Origin: Lotus japonicus
Taxonomy: Eukaryota; Streptophyta; Magnoliopsida; Fabales; Fabaceae
Assembly (NCBI RefSeq): GCF_012489685.1
Contig: NC_080042.1
Span: 16,258,150-16,322,149, forward strand
Direction of reading: 5' to 3'
Length of the DNA: 64,000 bases
Of the stretch, positions 33,726 to 44,100 are shown in pieces. Each line of letters begins with the position of its first letter. Within the stretch, counting starts at the first letter, position 1. The notes beneath the pieces were generated by a model. It did not search any database, was not told the DNA's origin, and worked only from the letters and a program-made list of their open reading frames with translations. Position numbers and translations under genes: made by a program.

Positions 33726-34839
33726 CTGTCGTCGACTTCCGTTTTCAAGCCTCATTGCCATCCGCTCTTCTTTTATTTTTTTGTTTCCTTGTCGTCACTG
33801 TTTTGCCAAAGGGATACATTTTATTTTTCTTTCCAACATGGGATTGGTTTTTTTAGAAAAAAGATATGATTCTTACATAGAATATATTTCTCACAAGTAT
33901 ATAATACATGTCGTGATCTTATTCTCCTGTAAGTTATCAAAACACAAATCTTCCCAATATCAATTTAAAATGACGTGATTTCTTAATACTTGACTGGTTT
34001 TGTATATAATAAAATACACCTACCCATTTAAATGATCTATTTTCTACAAAAAAAAAAATAAGATATCTTAATATATCAAATATTTTTAAAATAAAAAACA
34101 CAAACCAACAAAAAATTATCAAGAACTACGTGGCTTTGAATTCTCCATGGCACTTTGGGGATACATCGAAGTGGGTATCAACAACCGTCAAGCCAAATTT
34201 ATAAATAATCTTTTTTTTCTTAATAAAATATAAACTAATCTTTAATTGAAATCATTTTCTTGGGGTGGAATAAATAAAAAGCTATTTTCTTTCACACAAT
34301 TAATTAGGGTAACCATTTCTAAATGGACGCTTAGGGTGCTAGTACCTTCCCTACGCGTAATTGGCTCCAGGACCCGTTTTGGTTTCGAAGACTATATTCA
34401 TATGAGTTTTCTAACGTTTTCCCTCTGTAAAAAATGTTGGTGGCGACGCTTCTGCATTCTAATGTTTGTAGCGCCGTCCCACCGCAATCCTAGTTGCGAC
34501 ACTTGATAATACTTGGTTAGGAGAAGTCCTTCATAATACTTGGTGAGGAGAAGTCTTGTAGGATACTTGGTTGGGAGAAGTTCTGTCTAATACTTGGGGT
34601 AGGAGAGAAGTCCTTGATACTTGCTTAGTGAAATCTTGGTTAAGCCAAGGACTGGACATTGTCCCACCGCAAGTGGGTGAACAAAGATATATTGCATGCG
34701 TCTCTATTGTTCATCTATTTACTATTTTACCTATTGCATATAACGTTTTTGAAAAACTTATAATCGTTTGAAAACTCAAAATTTTATTAGAACACAATTC
34801 AAACCCATTTCTTGTGTTAATTTATTGCATTTCAAATTT

Positions 34840-35560
34840 TGGTTGAAACAAAGGAATATTCTTCACCATATTGGATCTAAGACACATCAAAAGTTACCAA
34901 TTTCAGACTAAGACCTTCAATTGCAACATTTTCCAAACTATTGCTCCTGAAAGAAAGAAAGAAAGTCATACTCAACTCCCCCAATCCTAGAAAACCCACA
35001 CCCACTTCTACCCCCTTTTCCCACCTTCGAAGACCTCACGACCACCACCATTATCCCATGACTTCCATCACCAAGTCATCACACTACTAGATCAAAAATC
35101 AAACCCTCTCACACTCCTCAAATTTGAAACCATGGGAATCACACACGTGGGAAAAACCAACTTTTTCTCATGTTCATTTTTGTCTTGTTGGAGTACGAGG
35201 AAGATGAAGAAAACTCTAGGGTATGTGAAATTGTATGGAATGGAATCAATTCATCTGCAGTGGAGAATGAACAGTGGTATTAGAAATGCAGTGAATGAAG
35301 GAAGAAGAAGAAGAAGAAGAAGAAGAAGAGAAGAGAAAGTTTGGATTTTGGAATTGAGCTCAAGTTGGGCATGTTGCTTTCGTGGTCGAGGAAGAGAGTT
35401 TGGCACTATAGATATGACTTTGACTTTTGTTACATGTGTTTGGTTTTTGTAGCTGTGAAACACATAATGGTATTGTTTTCTTCATCTTCTTCAGATGATG
35501 GTTTTGGAGAAGCATGATGAATAATCATGATATAAATAAAACTTTGTTTTTTATTTTAAC
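34840..35560. other. Intergenic, no recognisable gene
   Basis: No family recognised. Contains a GAA microsatellite (about 35300-35332), which produces an Arg-rich plus frame and a Leu-rich minus frame, and a CCACCACCA-type stretch near 35040. Neither frame is supported as a gene. Confidence 0.45.
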
Positions 35561-35640
35561 AATTGATTGTCTAGCTCAATTGCTAATGGGTCTGTTTTGC
35601 TAGTACAAGGTCCGAGTTTGAATCCCCAAAACAATTTTTT
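35560..35640 (+). repeat. tRNA-like segment, possible SINE head
   Basis: TAGCTCAATTGC at 35572-35583 resembles an A box, and GTTTGAATCCC at 35616-35626 a B box, at tRNA-like distance. There is no acceptor stem or CCA-end pairing, so it is not a tRNA gene. A tRNA-derived repeat is the best guess. Confidence 0.3.
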
Positions 35641-35644
35641 CCAA

Positions 35645-35762
35645 GTTCTGATTTTGGTTTAATGACGTGTCACGCCACGAAGAATGCTGACGTGGCATTT
35701 AACATCCACACGTAGACAAAAAAAAAAAGAGTTGGAACATTAGGGGAGAAAACTCCTTTTTT
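35645..35762 (+). repeat. Dispersed repeat R, second copy
   Basis: AATGACGTGTCACGCCACG and GCTGACGTGGCATTTAACA match the reverse complement of 21449-21550. Followed by an A-run and ACATTAGGGGAGAAAACTCC. Confidence 0.45.
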
Positions 35763-36293
35763 TAGGCTATTTTAAAACTAGATTCCATACATTAAATGAA
35801 ATCGTTTATGAGCCTCTCAGAATTTTTAAATGGATTCCCAAGAATGCTTGTTTATCGCCCGGAAGTCCTTTACTAAACCTTTGTAGGTGATGAGAGAAAA
35901 CTTCCCCGTGCTCCGTAAACAAACCTTATCAATATTATAGTCAAAATTCACGAAATCAAACAAACATTGTTATAAAGACTATAAAAGAGTATTATTCATG
36001 CTCTAATTAAGAATCGAGACTTATTCAGTTTTTTCACGATGAGGGGCCATTTTTTGAATATTTTGAAACGTACAAATTTTCAGGCATTGTTCCAAATTTT
36101 ACCATTTGCAATATAACAACATTTATAATGACTTATGAATATTATTTCTCTTGTATTTTAGTCACACGGTTACTTACAAACGTACTTATGCTGACATAAC
36201 TTAAGGCGTACATAGGAAATTAAATAATAATTTAATTCCTGAAATTCTAAGTCTTACAATATTCCCCCCTTAAATTAGTTTCGTTCTCAAAAT

Positions 36294-37550
36294 TGTTAAG
36301 TTCAAACGTTAGATACATTGTTTATCATATTTTTAAAGATAACAATTTTCAAGAGTATAAGTGTAATGGTTAAAAATTTCATGTGAAATATATTTTAGGA
36401 AATAACACTTATAACTTAGATTCCTCACTGTCGATGATCAAGTGAAAGACAATACTAGAGGACAATCCACAAAAGAGAAGAAAGGTCAAAGGTACAAGAA
36501 GTCTGCACAAACGAAGAAAGTGAAATCTGCTAGACGATTTGCCCAAGAGAAGACTACACTCAGTAAAGAAATTCATTGTCTATCTCGAAGTTGACCAATG
36601 AAGACAATGTCTAGTGAAAAAGCGTCATGCTCAAATTGAAGAAATCTCTAAGACATTCTTGAGGAGAAAGTCAAGTGTCAAGAATCACGTGATACTCTAC
36701 AAAGTACATTGATCAAGGAAATAAGTACATCGCTATCAAAATCAAATTTCCTCTTTCTCTCACAAAAGGACTGGAACGAAGCTCAATATGCTACCATCAA
36801 CTAAACAGATACATTTTGTAGCAACAAGTGTCAGTCAAAGGATACAACGCATTTAATGCACCTAACAAGAAGATCGTTTGATCTAACAACTAGAACTCAA
36901 AGTTCTCTACATGCTCCAACGGCTATTAACAAACCCTAGAAGTACTTGAAGTATAAAAGGAGGACTTGAACATTTTTAGAAGAAATAAAGTAGAACAAGA
37001 TTTTCAACGACAATCCACTTTCATCTGAATCAGAAATTTTCATCAAGCAAGCTAGAAAGAAAAGTCCCTACATCGTCTAAGAGAAATAGCTAAGAGTCAA
37101 ATATGTATACCCAACTCTCTCTAGATCTAGAACTCAAAGTACATCACAGAGTCAGATTGTATCCAATATTTTGTAGTTCATGTGCTTAGCATTTTCTACT
37201 ATCCCTCTTGTGCAAAGATAACCCGGTAGAACTAAAGGATCTTGAAATATATCTTAGGAGAAGTCCTGAACAATACTTTGTAAAGGAGAAGTCCTTTAGA
37301 ATACATGGTTGGGAGAAGTCTTGTCTAATACGTGGTTAAGTCTTGTAGAATACTTGGTTGGAAGGAGTTCTATCTAATACTTGGTGTAGGAGAAGTCCTT
37401 GATACTTGTTTAGTGAAATCTTAGCTAAGCCAAGGACTAGATGTTTTTATCGCTGCACCAAACGATTGCGAAAACGTTTTGAAAACTCAAGTTTTACAAG
37501 AACATAATTCAACCCCCCCCCCCTTCTTTTTTTATATTATTGCATTTCCA
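36294..37550 (+). mobile_element. Copia-type solo LTR, second copy (1,257 bp)
   Basis: Same family as 21701-34834: starts TGTTAAGTTCAAAC, ends TTGCATTTCCA, with a C-run at about 37513-37523. Flanks AAAAT (36289-36293) and AAACT (37551-37555) agree at 4 of 5. It sits between the polypurine tract and the chromodomain-like tail of the minus-strand gypsy relic. Confidence 0.72.
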
Positions 37551-37559
37551 AAACTAGAA

Positions 37560-38130
37560 GTTTAAGAACAGTTCGGGTATTATTCTCTTATCTTATCTTC
37601 TAGTTCCCAGGTTGCATCGCCAGTCGCCTGGTTCCAAATGACATTAACCAAAGATATATGTTTGCCCTTCAGTTGCTTGGTCCTTTTATCTCGGATCTTA
37701 ATCGGTTGAACTTCAAAAGATAAGTTTTCCTTAAGCTAAATTTTTTCTAGGCTCAATGATATCTAATGGATTAGAAATGTACTTTCATAGCTGTGAAACA
37801 TGGAAGACATCATGGATGTTGGAGAGAAACAGTGGTGGTACGATCTGATAAGCTACTGGTCCCAGACGACGCATAATCTGGTATGATCCAATGACCTTTG
37901 GCGTGAGTGATCTGGACTCGATTGCTCTACCCACTCCTATAGTCGGCGTGACACGAAGAAATGCATGATCCTTAGCCTCAAACTCCAAGGTCTATTGTCG
38001 CTGATTGGCGTATCTCGTTTGTCTGCTTTGGGAAGTTCTCATCTTTTCTCTACTTTGCATGAACTTTTCTGGCATCTATTGTAGAAATTCAGACCCAACT
38101 ATCATACTTTCCCCATCTTGGTACCATCAC
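37560..38130 (-). pseudogene. Gypsy integrase C-terminus and chromodomain-like tail
   Basis: Minus-strand frames contain MRTSQSRQTRYANQRQ, LEFEAKDHAFLRVTPTIGVGR, LTPKVIGSYQIMRRLGPVAY and FHVSQL, the usual C-terminal end of gypsy integrase. After a break come KQLKGKHISLVNVIWNQ and ATWELEDKIRE, the chromodomain-like end. Stops occur between and within blocks. Confidence 0.8.
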
Positions 38131-38140
38131 AACGGCAGTT

Positions 38141-39319
38141 TGAAGGTATGAAAAACACTAGAAATGGGGGGTTTGAATAGGGTTTTGAAGTAAAGATGGT
38201 TTCTTTTCGTTTCACGTAAACTCTCGGATTTAAGGACAGGGGAGTAAAGAGTTAAAAGATAAACACACAAGGATTTTATCCTGGTTCTCTTGAAAAAATC
38301 CTCAAGCTAATCCAGTCCACCCGTTAAGGTGATTTCTTCCTTCGTCGAATGAAAGTAATCCACTAACCAAAGATTCTTACAACTGCACTAGCACACCTTG
38401 GTCAGTGACTAACAATCCTAAGAACTAGCAAAAACCAAGACACACAAGTTGTAGTCTTCTCAAGACTACTGACCTAACCGGTCCCTTAAGGAAATACAAT
38501 CAAGAGATTGAAGATTTGTGTTACAAGAGATTTGCTTCTAAACAAGCAGAGTGCAAACAAAATAAGAACAATGAAGAAAAAGATTGCTAAGAGATTTTCG
38601 CTTGAATGAAGGTTGTATTGCAATTCAGTGTCTTGGTCTTTTCTTCCTTTCTTCAGCCTTTAAATATTCCAAGCACAAAGTGATTTTTCATTGAGAGAAT
38701 TTGTCCGTTGGAGGGTACTTCTGGAATTTCCAGAACGTACAAGGCTGATAATTGTAGGTAGACTAGTCAGAATAATACACTGCAATTGTACTTTTTGATA
38801 GTGACCTTTTGTCCTTTACAGTTGACTTCTGATCTTCAAAGGCGCGCTTCAAGTGTGAGCTTGTGAAGCTTCTAGTCAGAGTCACGAGGATGCTTGGATC
38901 TTCAGAGCTTCAAGTCTTCAGCTTCTGGACCGGTTCACTTCAAAACTTCTGGTCTTAAAAATGAAATACTTGGTCTTCAGAGCCAACTTTCTTGGGTCTT
39001 CAGAATCTTCAAGTCTTCAGAGTCTTTGACCGTTCACTTCAGAACTTCTGGTCTTCAGAGCCAACATCAAAGCTTTAATCTTCAGAACATCTGAAGCAGT
39101 AACTACCATTCAACAGAACGTAGTCAGTGCAGAAGCGGTTTGGTGGTCAACATTTTAGTCTTTGACTTCTGATGAAAACCCCTTTCAATCAGAATCCGAA
39201 CCTATTTGTCAAATACACATGAGACAAACTTTAGAGTACCAAAGTTATCCATACTCAAAATATATCTTTGTTATCATCAAAACTTAGAGATGTACACAGA
39301 ACCAAATCTTGGTCTTACA
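38141..39319 (-). mobile_element. Copia (SIRE-type) solo LTR, minus orientation (1,179 bp)
   Basis: Read on the minus strand it starts TGTAAGACCAAG, contains TTTTGATGATAACAAAG near the start and CCTATTCAAACCCCCC near the end, and finishes TTCA. TSD CAGTT is perfect at 38136-38140 and 39320-39324. It interrupts integrase between RCQ and the following block. Degenerate internal repeats built on CTTCAGAACTTCTGGTCTTC lie at about 38900-39085. Confidence 0.85.
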
Positions 39320-39940
39320 CAGTTGACACCTCTTCCCATAGAATACCTCATACGATGCCATCCTTATACTTGCATGGAAACTGTTATTATAAGTGAATTC
39401 AATCAATGGCAGGAGCTCATCCAAACTTTCGCGGTTATATGGGACATAAGCTCGCAACAAATCCTCCAACTACTGAATTGTTCTCTTTGTCTAACCATCG
39501 TTTACGGTTGATAGGCAAAACTCAATCTCAACTTCATCTCCAATGCCTCGGGCAAGGCCCCCTAGAAATGCGAAGTGAACTTTGGATCCCTATTAAAGGT
39601 AATGCATGAAAGTACTCTGTGGAATCGTACAATCTGCGCGGCATAGATGTCAACATGTTTCTCCACATTGTATGTAGTCCTTACTGGCAGAAAATGAGCA
39701 GATTTGGTCAATTGGTAGACGATTACCCAAACCGAGTTGTACTGCTTCTGAGTCCGAGGTAATGGTACAATGAAATCCATGAATATACTATCTAACTTCC
39801 ATTTCAGCATGTCTAAACTATGGAGCGTCCCTACAGGCCTCTAATGTTTTACCTTAGCATTCTGACAAGTTATGCAAGAAGCCACATTCTCGACTACCTG
39901 TTTCTTCATTCCTGGCCACAAGAAGGATTTACCAGAAGTT
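39284..39940 (-). pseudogene. Gypsy integrase core, broken
   Basis: From high to low coordinate: FLWPGMKK and CQNAKVKH (zinc-binding region), DFIVPLPRTQKQYNSVWVIV (first catalytic Asp), FHRVLSCITFNRDPKFTSHF (second Asp, in N-R-D), LPLIEFTYNNSFHASI and EVFYGKRCQ. Frame changes separate the pieces. The zinc-finger part is truncated at the 39940 end. Confidence 0.82.
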
Positions 39941-40400
39941 GATGAGTTTAATTTCGAAACTAGGAAACAAAAATATGGTTTTTTCCACTTCAATTGGTAA
40001 AAAAAAAATACTTCAATCTAGTTTGTATTCCCTAGAGCCATAACTACTGTAGTAGTTGGAAGAAAATGAGTTTGAAACGACTATTTATAAAGGTAAACCA
40101 CACCTAATTACACAACATTATTTGTTCTATAGGCATTACGCACGTATACAAACATTTAGGATCATGGCATCCTATCAAAATCTTAAAAAACTGACATATC
40201 AGCGAGTAGGTTTCTCTTCTCAAGTTGATGGCTAGTTCTATTACCTCCATTTGACATGGAGCTCGTATATTTGTGGCAAGTATTCATTCTGATTTTATCT
40301 TCAAGTTTTGAATGAAAACATCACTTAAAGATTAATTAATTATAGTAAAAATTCCAAAATCTATGCTAAATTCCTTGGACAATTTAAATCCTAAATCGAT
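39941..40400. other. Intergenic, no gene seen
   Basis: AT-rich sequence between the gypsy relic and the caleosin gene. No coding or repeat signature recognised. Confidence 0.45.
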
Positions 40401-40404
40401 TAAC

Positions 40405-40620
40405 AACTAACTAACAGTCGATCCATCGACTATCGGCTAATGACTGATTAACAACCGATCTGTCGGCTAAGGAATGATTGATAGCCGATCATTCGGCTGT
40501 GACTGATTGACAGCCGATTCATTTGGTAACGACTAATTGGCCGTTGATAAGTTGGCTAATAGCTCATTATATGTCGATCAATCAGCTAACAACTGACCAA
40601 ACCCGCACCGTGTAACTCAG
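40405..40620. repeat. 30-bp palindromic minisatellite
   Basis: Units in register at 40441, 40471, 40501, 40531 and 40561 (30 bp each), with partial units on both sides. Rough consensus is RACTGATTGAYAGCCGATC, then NATCGGCTAAY. The centre is a dyad: AGCCGA-TCAT-TCGGCT at 40483-40498 and GTCGAT-CC-ATCGAC at 40417-40430. Other units are degenerate. Confidence 0.75.
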
Positions 40621-40959
40621 CTAATTAACTAAAACCAATTATCATATTCAAACAGTCGAAATCAACTAATCAATAATCCACACGGTTAGCGGCGAACATA
40701 GTGTAAGTTACTAAATAATGAAATATAAAATACTGTTATTTAGACAACTCAGATATATAAAATCAGGCAAGCAAGATAGCTAAAAATACATCCCTTACAA
40801 TGCACGTTTCATATACTGACAGGATAATCACAATTTATAAACCAAACACTTTGAAGGCACACAACCAGAAACTCACAAATTACGAAAAGCAAGATTCTCA
40901 GCATAAGTCATATGACTCTCTGTATTTAATCTCAGCATAAGTCATCTGACTCTCTGTAT

Positions 40960-41138
40960 TTAATTTTGTTTCTTTTGTTTGTGTTCCTTTTCCATTTGTT
41001 CAAACAGGCTTCCATCATAAACACCTCGAACAGTTTCTTTTTGCAGCAAACCATCCTTGTCTTTTCCAAGAACATATAAGATTTTCCACTCTGTGTAGCT
41101 AGCAAGCCTGAGCATCAAAATGAAACAATTTATGATTC

Positions 41139-41173
<35 letters not shown>

Positions 41174-44100
41174 TCAGGAAGGCCTTCTATGGTGGATCAT
41201 ATTATAAAAATTTCAACTCAAGAACTATATTTTTACTCATTATAAAATGTAACATTTAGTGCATGTTATTTACAATATAATGTATCCCTTATATGTTAAA
41301 ATTAGTTTGCAATAAAATCATTCTCATTTACGAAAAAAAAATTTCTTGGTGCATATAATAAACAAAGTCGAAACAAATTTCATTCATCAAATTATATGAC
41401 GACAAACTTACCATCCTCCGTAATCCTTAGGATCTCTATTTGCCCTCAGCAACTCCATCAATTCATCGGATGTTAACGCATTTGGGTATCTTTTGGCATG
41501 CTTGCTGAAAATTTCTTCAAATTTTGAAGGAACAAACCTAAAAGTCACAGCCTTAATTGAGTAAGCAAACGCACTAGATTGCCAAAATATTTTGAGATTA
41601 TATGTACTCCAAAAATTATAATGTCAGATTAGCAATTTAATAGGTCAATTCTAAAGAAGTGTTTCCTAGAAGTTAAAGAGGGAACATAAATTAATTCGTG
41701 AACAAAATTAACATGGAAAAACTGAAACGTGAAATAAAATAACTTCAATAATTCAATGCCTTAGTTTTATTCCATTAGGTTTTATTATTTTCCTGAAGTA
41801 AACAAGATAAAAGAATTACAATAAGATTATTCCATGTACTTAAATTTCTACCTTCCTTCGCTATCATAGACCCCAGAGTCACTTCCATGTTTAGCTTTTT
41901 GGATGTTTTTAACTTCTATTGGCGCCAATATAGAAGGAAACTTGCCCTACGTCATCATAATTATATTATAAGAACTGAGATAGTCATGCAAGTTAATAGT
42001 AGCACAAACAAATTCCCTTTAACGAAAAGTTCGTTAAAAATATTTCAACACAATATTAGAAGCATTCATCTAAATTAATAACTCTAGTAAAACAAAGTAC
42101 TTTGTTTTTCATATACATAGAAAAAAAAACTTTGTTTAGTATTTTTTCTTAACTTTGTTTACTACCAAGGTTAACTGGTAGTAAACTAAATAGTTAAAAG
42201 AACATACATTTAAAATATACTGGATTATGCATACTTGATTCAAGTATTTGATTAAAAAATATAGACTAAAATAAGGACTGAATTTGTCTACTATGAAAAA
42301 AAAAAGGGTCAGAAGTTAAAATTATTTTTTGTCCAAATAAATTTTATCTCAAAGAAGTATATTGTCAATCGCATTCAGATGTTGAAATTTTAACATCTTT
42401 TTTGGTATAAAGTGTACCAAAAAATGTTGAAATTTTGTTATAAGTTAAAATGACATTTCTCCAAATTAGATTTTTTTGGTGAACAGGAAAACTTTTTCAA
42501 ATTAAACTCTTTGAGGCTTGGAAGCTGAACAAGCATGGTGCATCTTATTTGTTCTCTGTTTTGAATGACCGTAGAGAATTAGTCTCATCTTTTATTAGTT
42601 TTAATTTATCTTTTGTTCATCATTCCGGTAACTCAGTAGCTGATTTCTTAGCAAGGAACTCCTACAAGTTTCCCAACGTTGTTTGGCTTGAGGAGGTTCC
42701 GCCGGTTTTGGACCCTTTGGTGGCTTCGGATGTACTAGCCTCTATGACGATTTGATTTTGATATAATGTTATCCGGTTTAAAAAAAAATTTATCAGTTAA
42801 GAAATAAAAATGACATATATTGTTGTTTAATTTAAAGGATTCCTATTTATTTTTTAAATATTAGATAGCATATATTCGTGTGAGATGAGAGAAATTTTTC
42901 AATTACTTATCCCACCGCTCATGCCTATCATTGATTGTTGTCCCACACCTTTTAAAATAAACGCTGTCGTTTTCCGTAAATTAAAGACACCTCACCTGAC
43001 TTTCGTTTCACTAAAAATACTATTACTTATTTTTTTCTGGTAACAAAAAAATATTAATTTTTTTTTCTTAAGGAACAAAAAAATAATTATAATAAATACT
43101 CTATAGATAGAAAAATAATATAATTTTTTTTTCTTTTTCAAAACGAGAATAATATAGTAAATAGAAAATAGTTGTATATTTTTCAAACGGTTGGAGAATA
43201 TATTAAAATATGATACGTTAGATAAAATTCAATTAATCAGGATAAAGTTCCTCTGTAACCAAAAAAAAATCAGGATATAGTTAAAATATGATAGGTGAGA
43301 TAAAGTTCAATTAATATGGGTCTAGATAGAAAATAATTTTTTTTGAAAGATAGATAGAAAATAATGAAAAAAAAGTATTAACTAGCTTTTCAGAACAATA
43401 AACATATTATTATTTTTATATTTAGTATACAATAATAAATAATAATTTTTTGGTCCACTTTGTGGTAGATGTCATTTTTTCCCCTTGTATCTTCTTTTTC
43501 TATCAGATTATTTATGTGATCATTCCTGATATTAGGGCTGCACATAGATTGGGTTGGATGGATTTTCAGGCTAATCAGGATTCGATCCGATCAAAACTGT
43601 TTGGGTTGGGTTAGATTTCGTGAATTTTCACCTACGAACCCGAACCAACCCAATCCGACAATTTTCGGGTTGGTTTGGATGGATTAATTGGATCGCTATA
43701 TTATAATAAAAACAAATCTGAAATATTGAAAAATATTAAAAAACAAGTACTCCAAGTCTCTAACATGCAATTACATCATAAGTTCATAAGTACCGTATAC
43801 ACACATCTATACAACAAAACATAACTAAACAAGTACTTCAAGTCTTTAAATATGACAAGTAATTACAAACAAATTAGTCTCCAAGTCTCCTAAAAATCAC
43901 TCTAGTAGTAAAACTTCAAGTCTCTAGAAATTACATACCTTACTACTAAGTTAGGTAAAAATTAAAATTATTAAGAATATATATTAAATAATATATTATT
44001 ATTTTATGATTGGATTTCGAGTTGGGTTGGATGGATTATTATGGAATCTGATGTCTGATCCAAAGATAATTGGATCGTAATTAAATCGATCCGATGGACC

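Larger units (their letters stand above)
22724..34501 (+). mobile_element. Ogre/Tat-like Ty3/gypsy element, defective
   Basis: LTRs 22724-23597 and 33015-34501 begin TGTGAACACC and end GGTTGCGACA or AGTTGCGACA. The primer site TGGCGACTCTACTGGGGA is the tRNA-Arg type known in Ogre elements. The gag matches the Ogre/Tat family, and the 3' region carries long tandem repeats, as is known for Tat-clade 3' UTRs. Flanks TTTGA (22719-22723) and CTTGA (34502-34506) are a 5-bp TSD with one change. RT, RNase H and most of integrase are deleted, and a 2,982-bp solo LTR sits between gag and the protease region. Confidence 0.88.
33015..34501 (+). repeat. Ogre-like 3' LTR (1,487 bp)
   Basis: Begins TGTGAACACC after the purine-rich AAGTAAAGAAGGGCAAC and ends CTAGTTGCGACA. 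Contains the TATA box, a GAGAGAGAGAGG tract downstream of it, and a 175-bp hAT MITE. It is longer than the 5' LTR because that copy lost the promoter block. Confidence 0.85.
21701..34834 (+). mobile_element. Copia-type solo LTR split by the Ogre-like element
   Basis: Starts TGTTAAGTTCAAAC and ends TTATTGCATTTCA. TSD AATTT is perfect at 21696-21700 and 34835-34839. A second copy of the family is at 36294-37550. Removing the nested element leaves about 1.36 kb. Near its end both copies carry CAATTCAAMCC followed by C/T-rich sequence, a feature common just before the end of copia LTRs, which is why I class it as copia; no internal coding region exists to prove it. It carries repeated AATACTTGGTTAGGAGAAGTC-like units around the insertion. 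Confidence 0.75.
35765..39940 (-). mobile_element. Minus-strand chromovirus-like gypsy relic
   Basis: On the minus strand the order is integrase zinc region and core (39940-39284), integrase C-terminus (38130-37785), chromodomain-like tail (about 37745-37560), polypurine tract AATTTAAGGGGGGAATAT (36277-36260) and a truncated 3' LTR starting TGTAAGACTTAGAATTTC at 36258. The 5' part (LTR, gag, RT) is missing. Two solo LTRs interrupt it, at 36294-37550 and 38141-39319. The left boundary of the LTR piece is approximate. Confidence 0.8.

Noticed and set aside
33487..33978. 163-codon frame in the Ogre-like 3' LTR
   Set aside because: Runs through the hAT MITE and LTR sequence; no recognisable protein.
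35132..35452. 106-codon frame with Arg run, and Leu-rich antisense frame
   Set aside because: Produced by a GAA microsatellite; no homology seen.
35560..35640. tRNA gene
   Set aside because: No acceptor stem pairing or cloverleaf could be drawn; only A- and B-box-like words are present.
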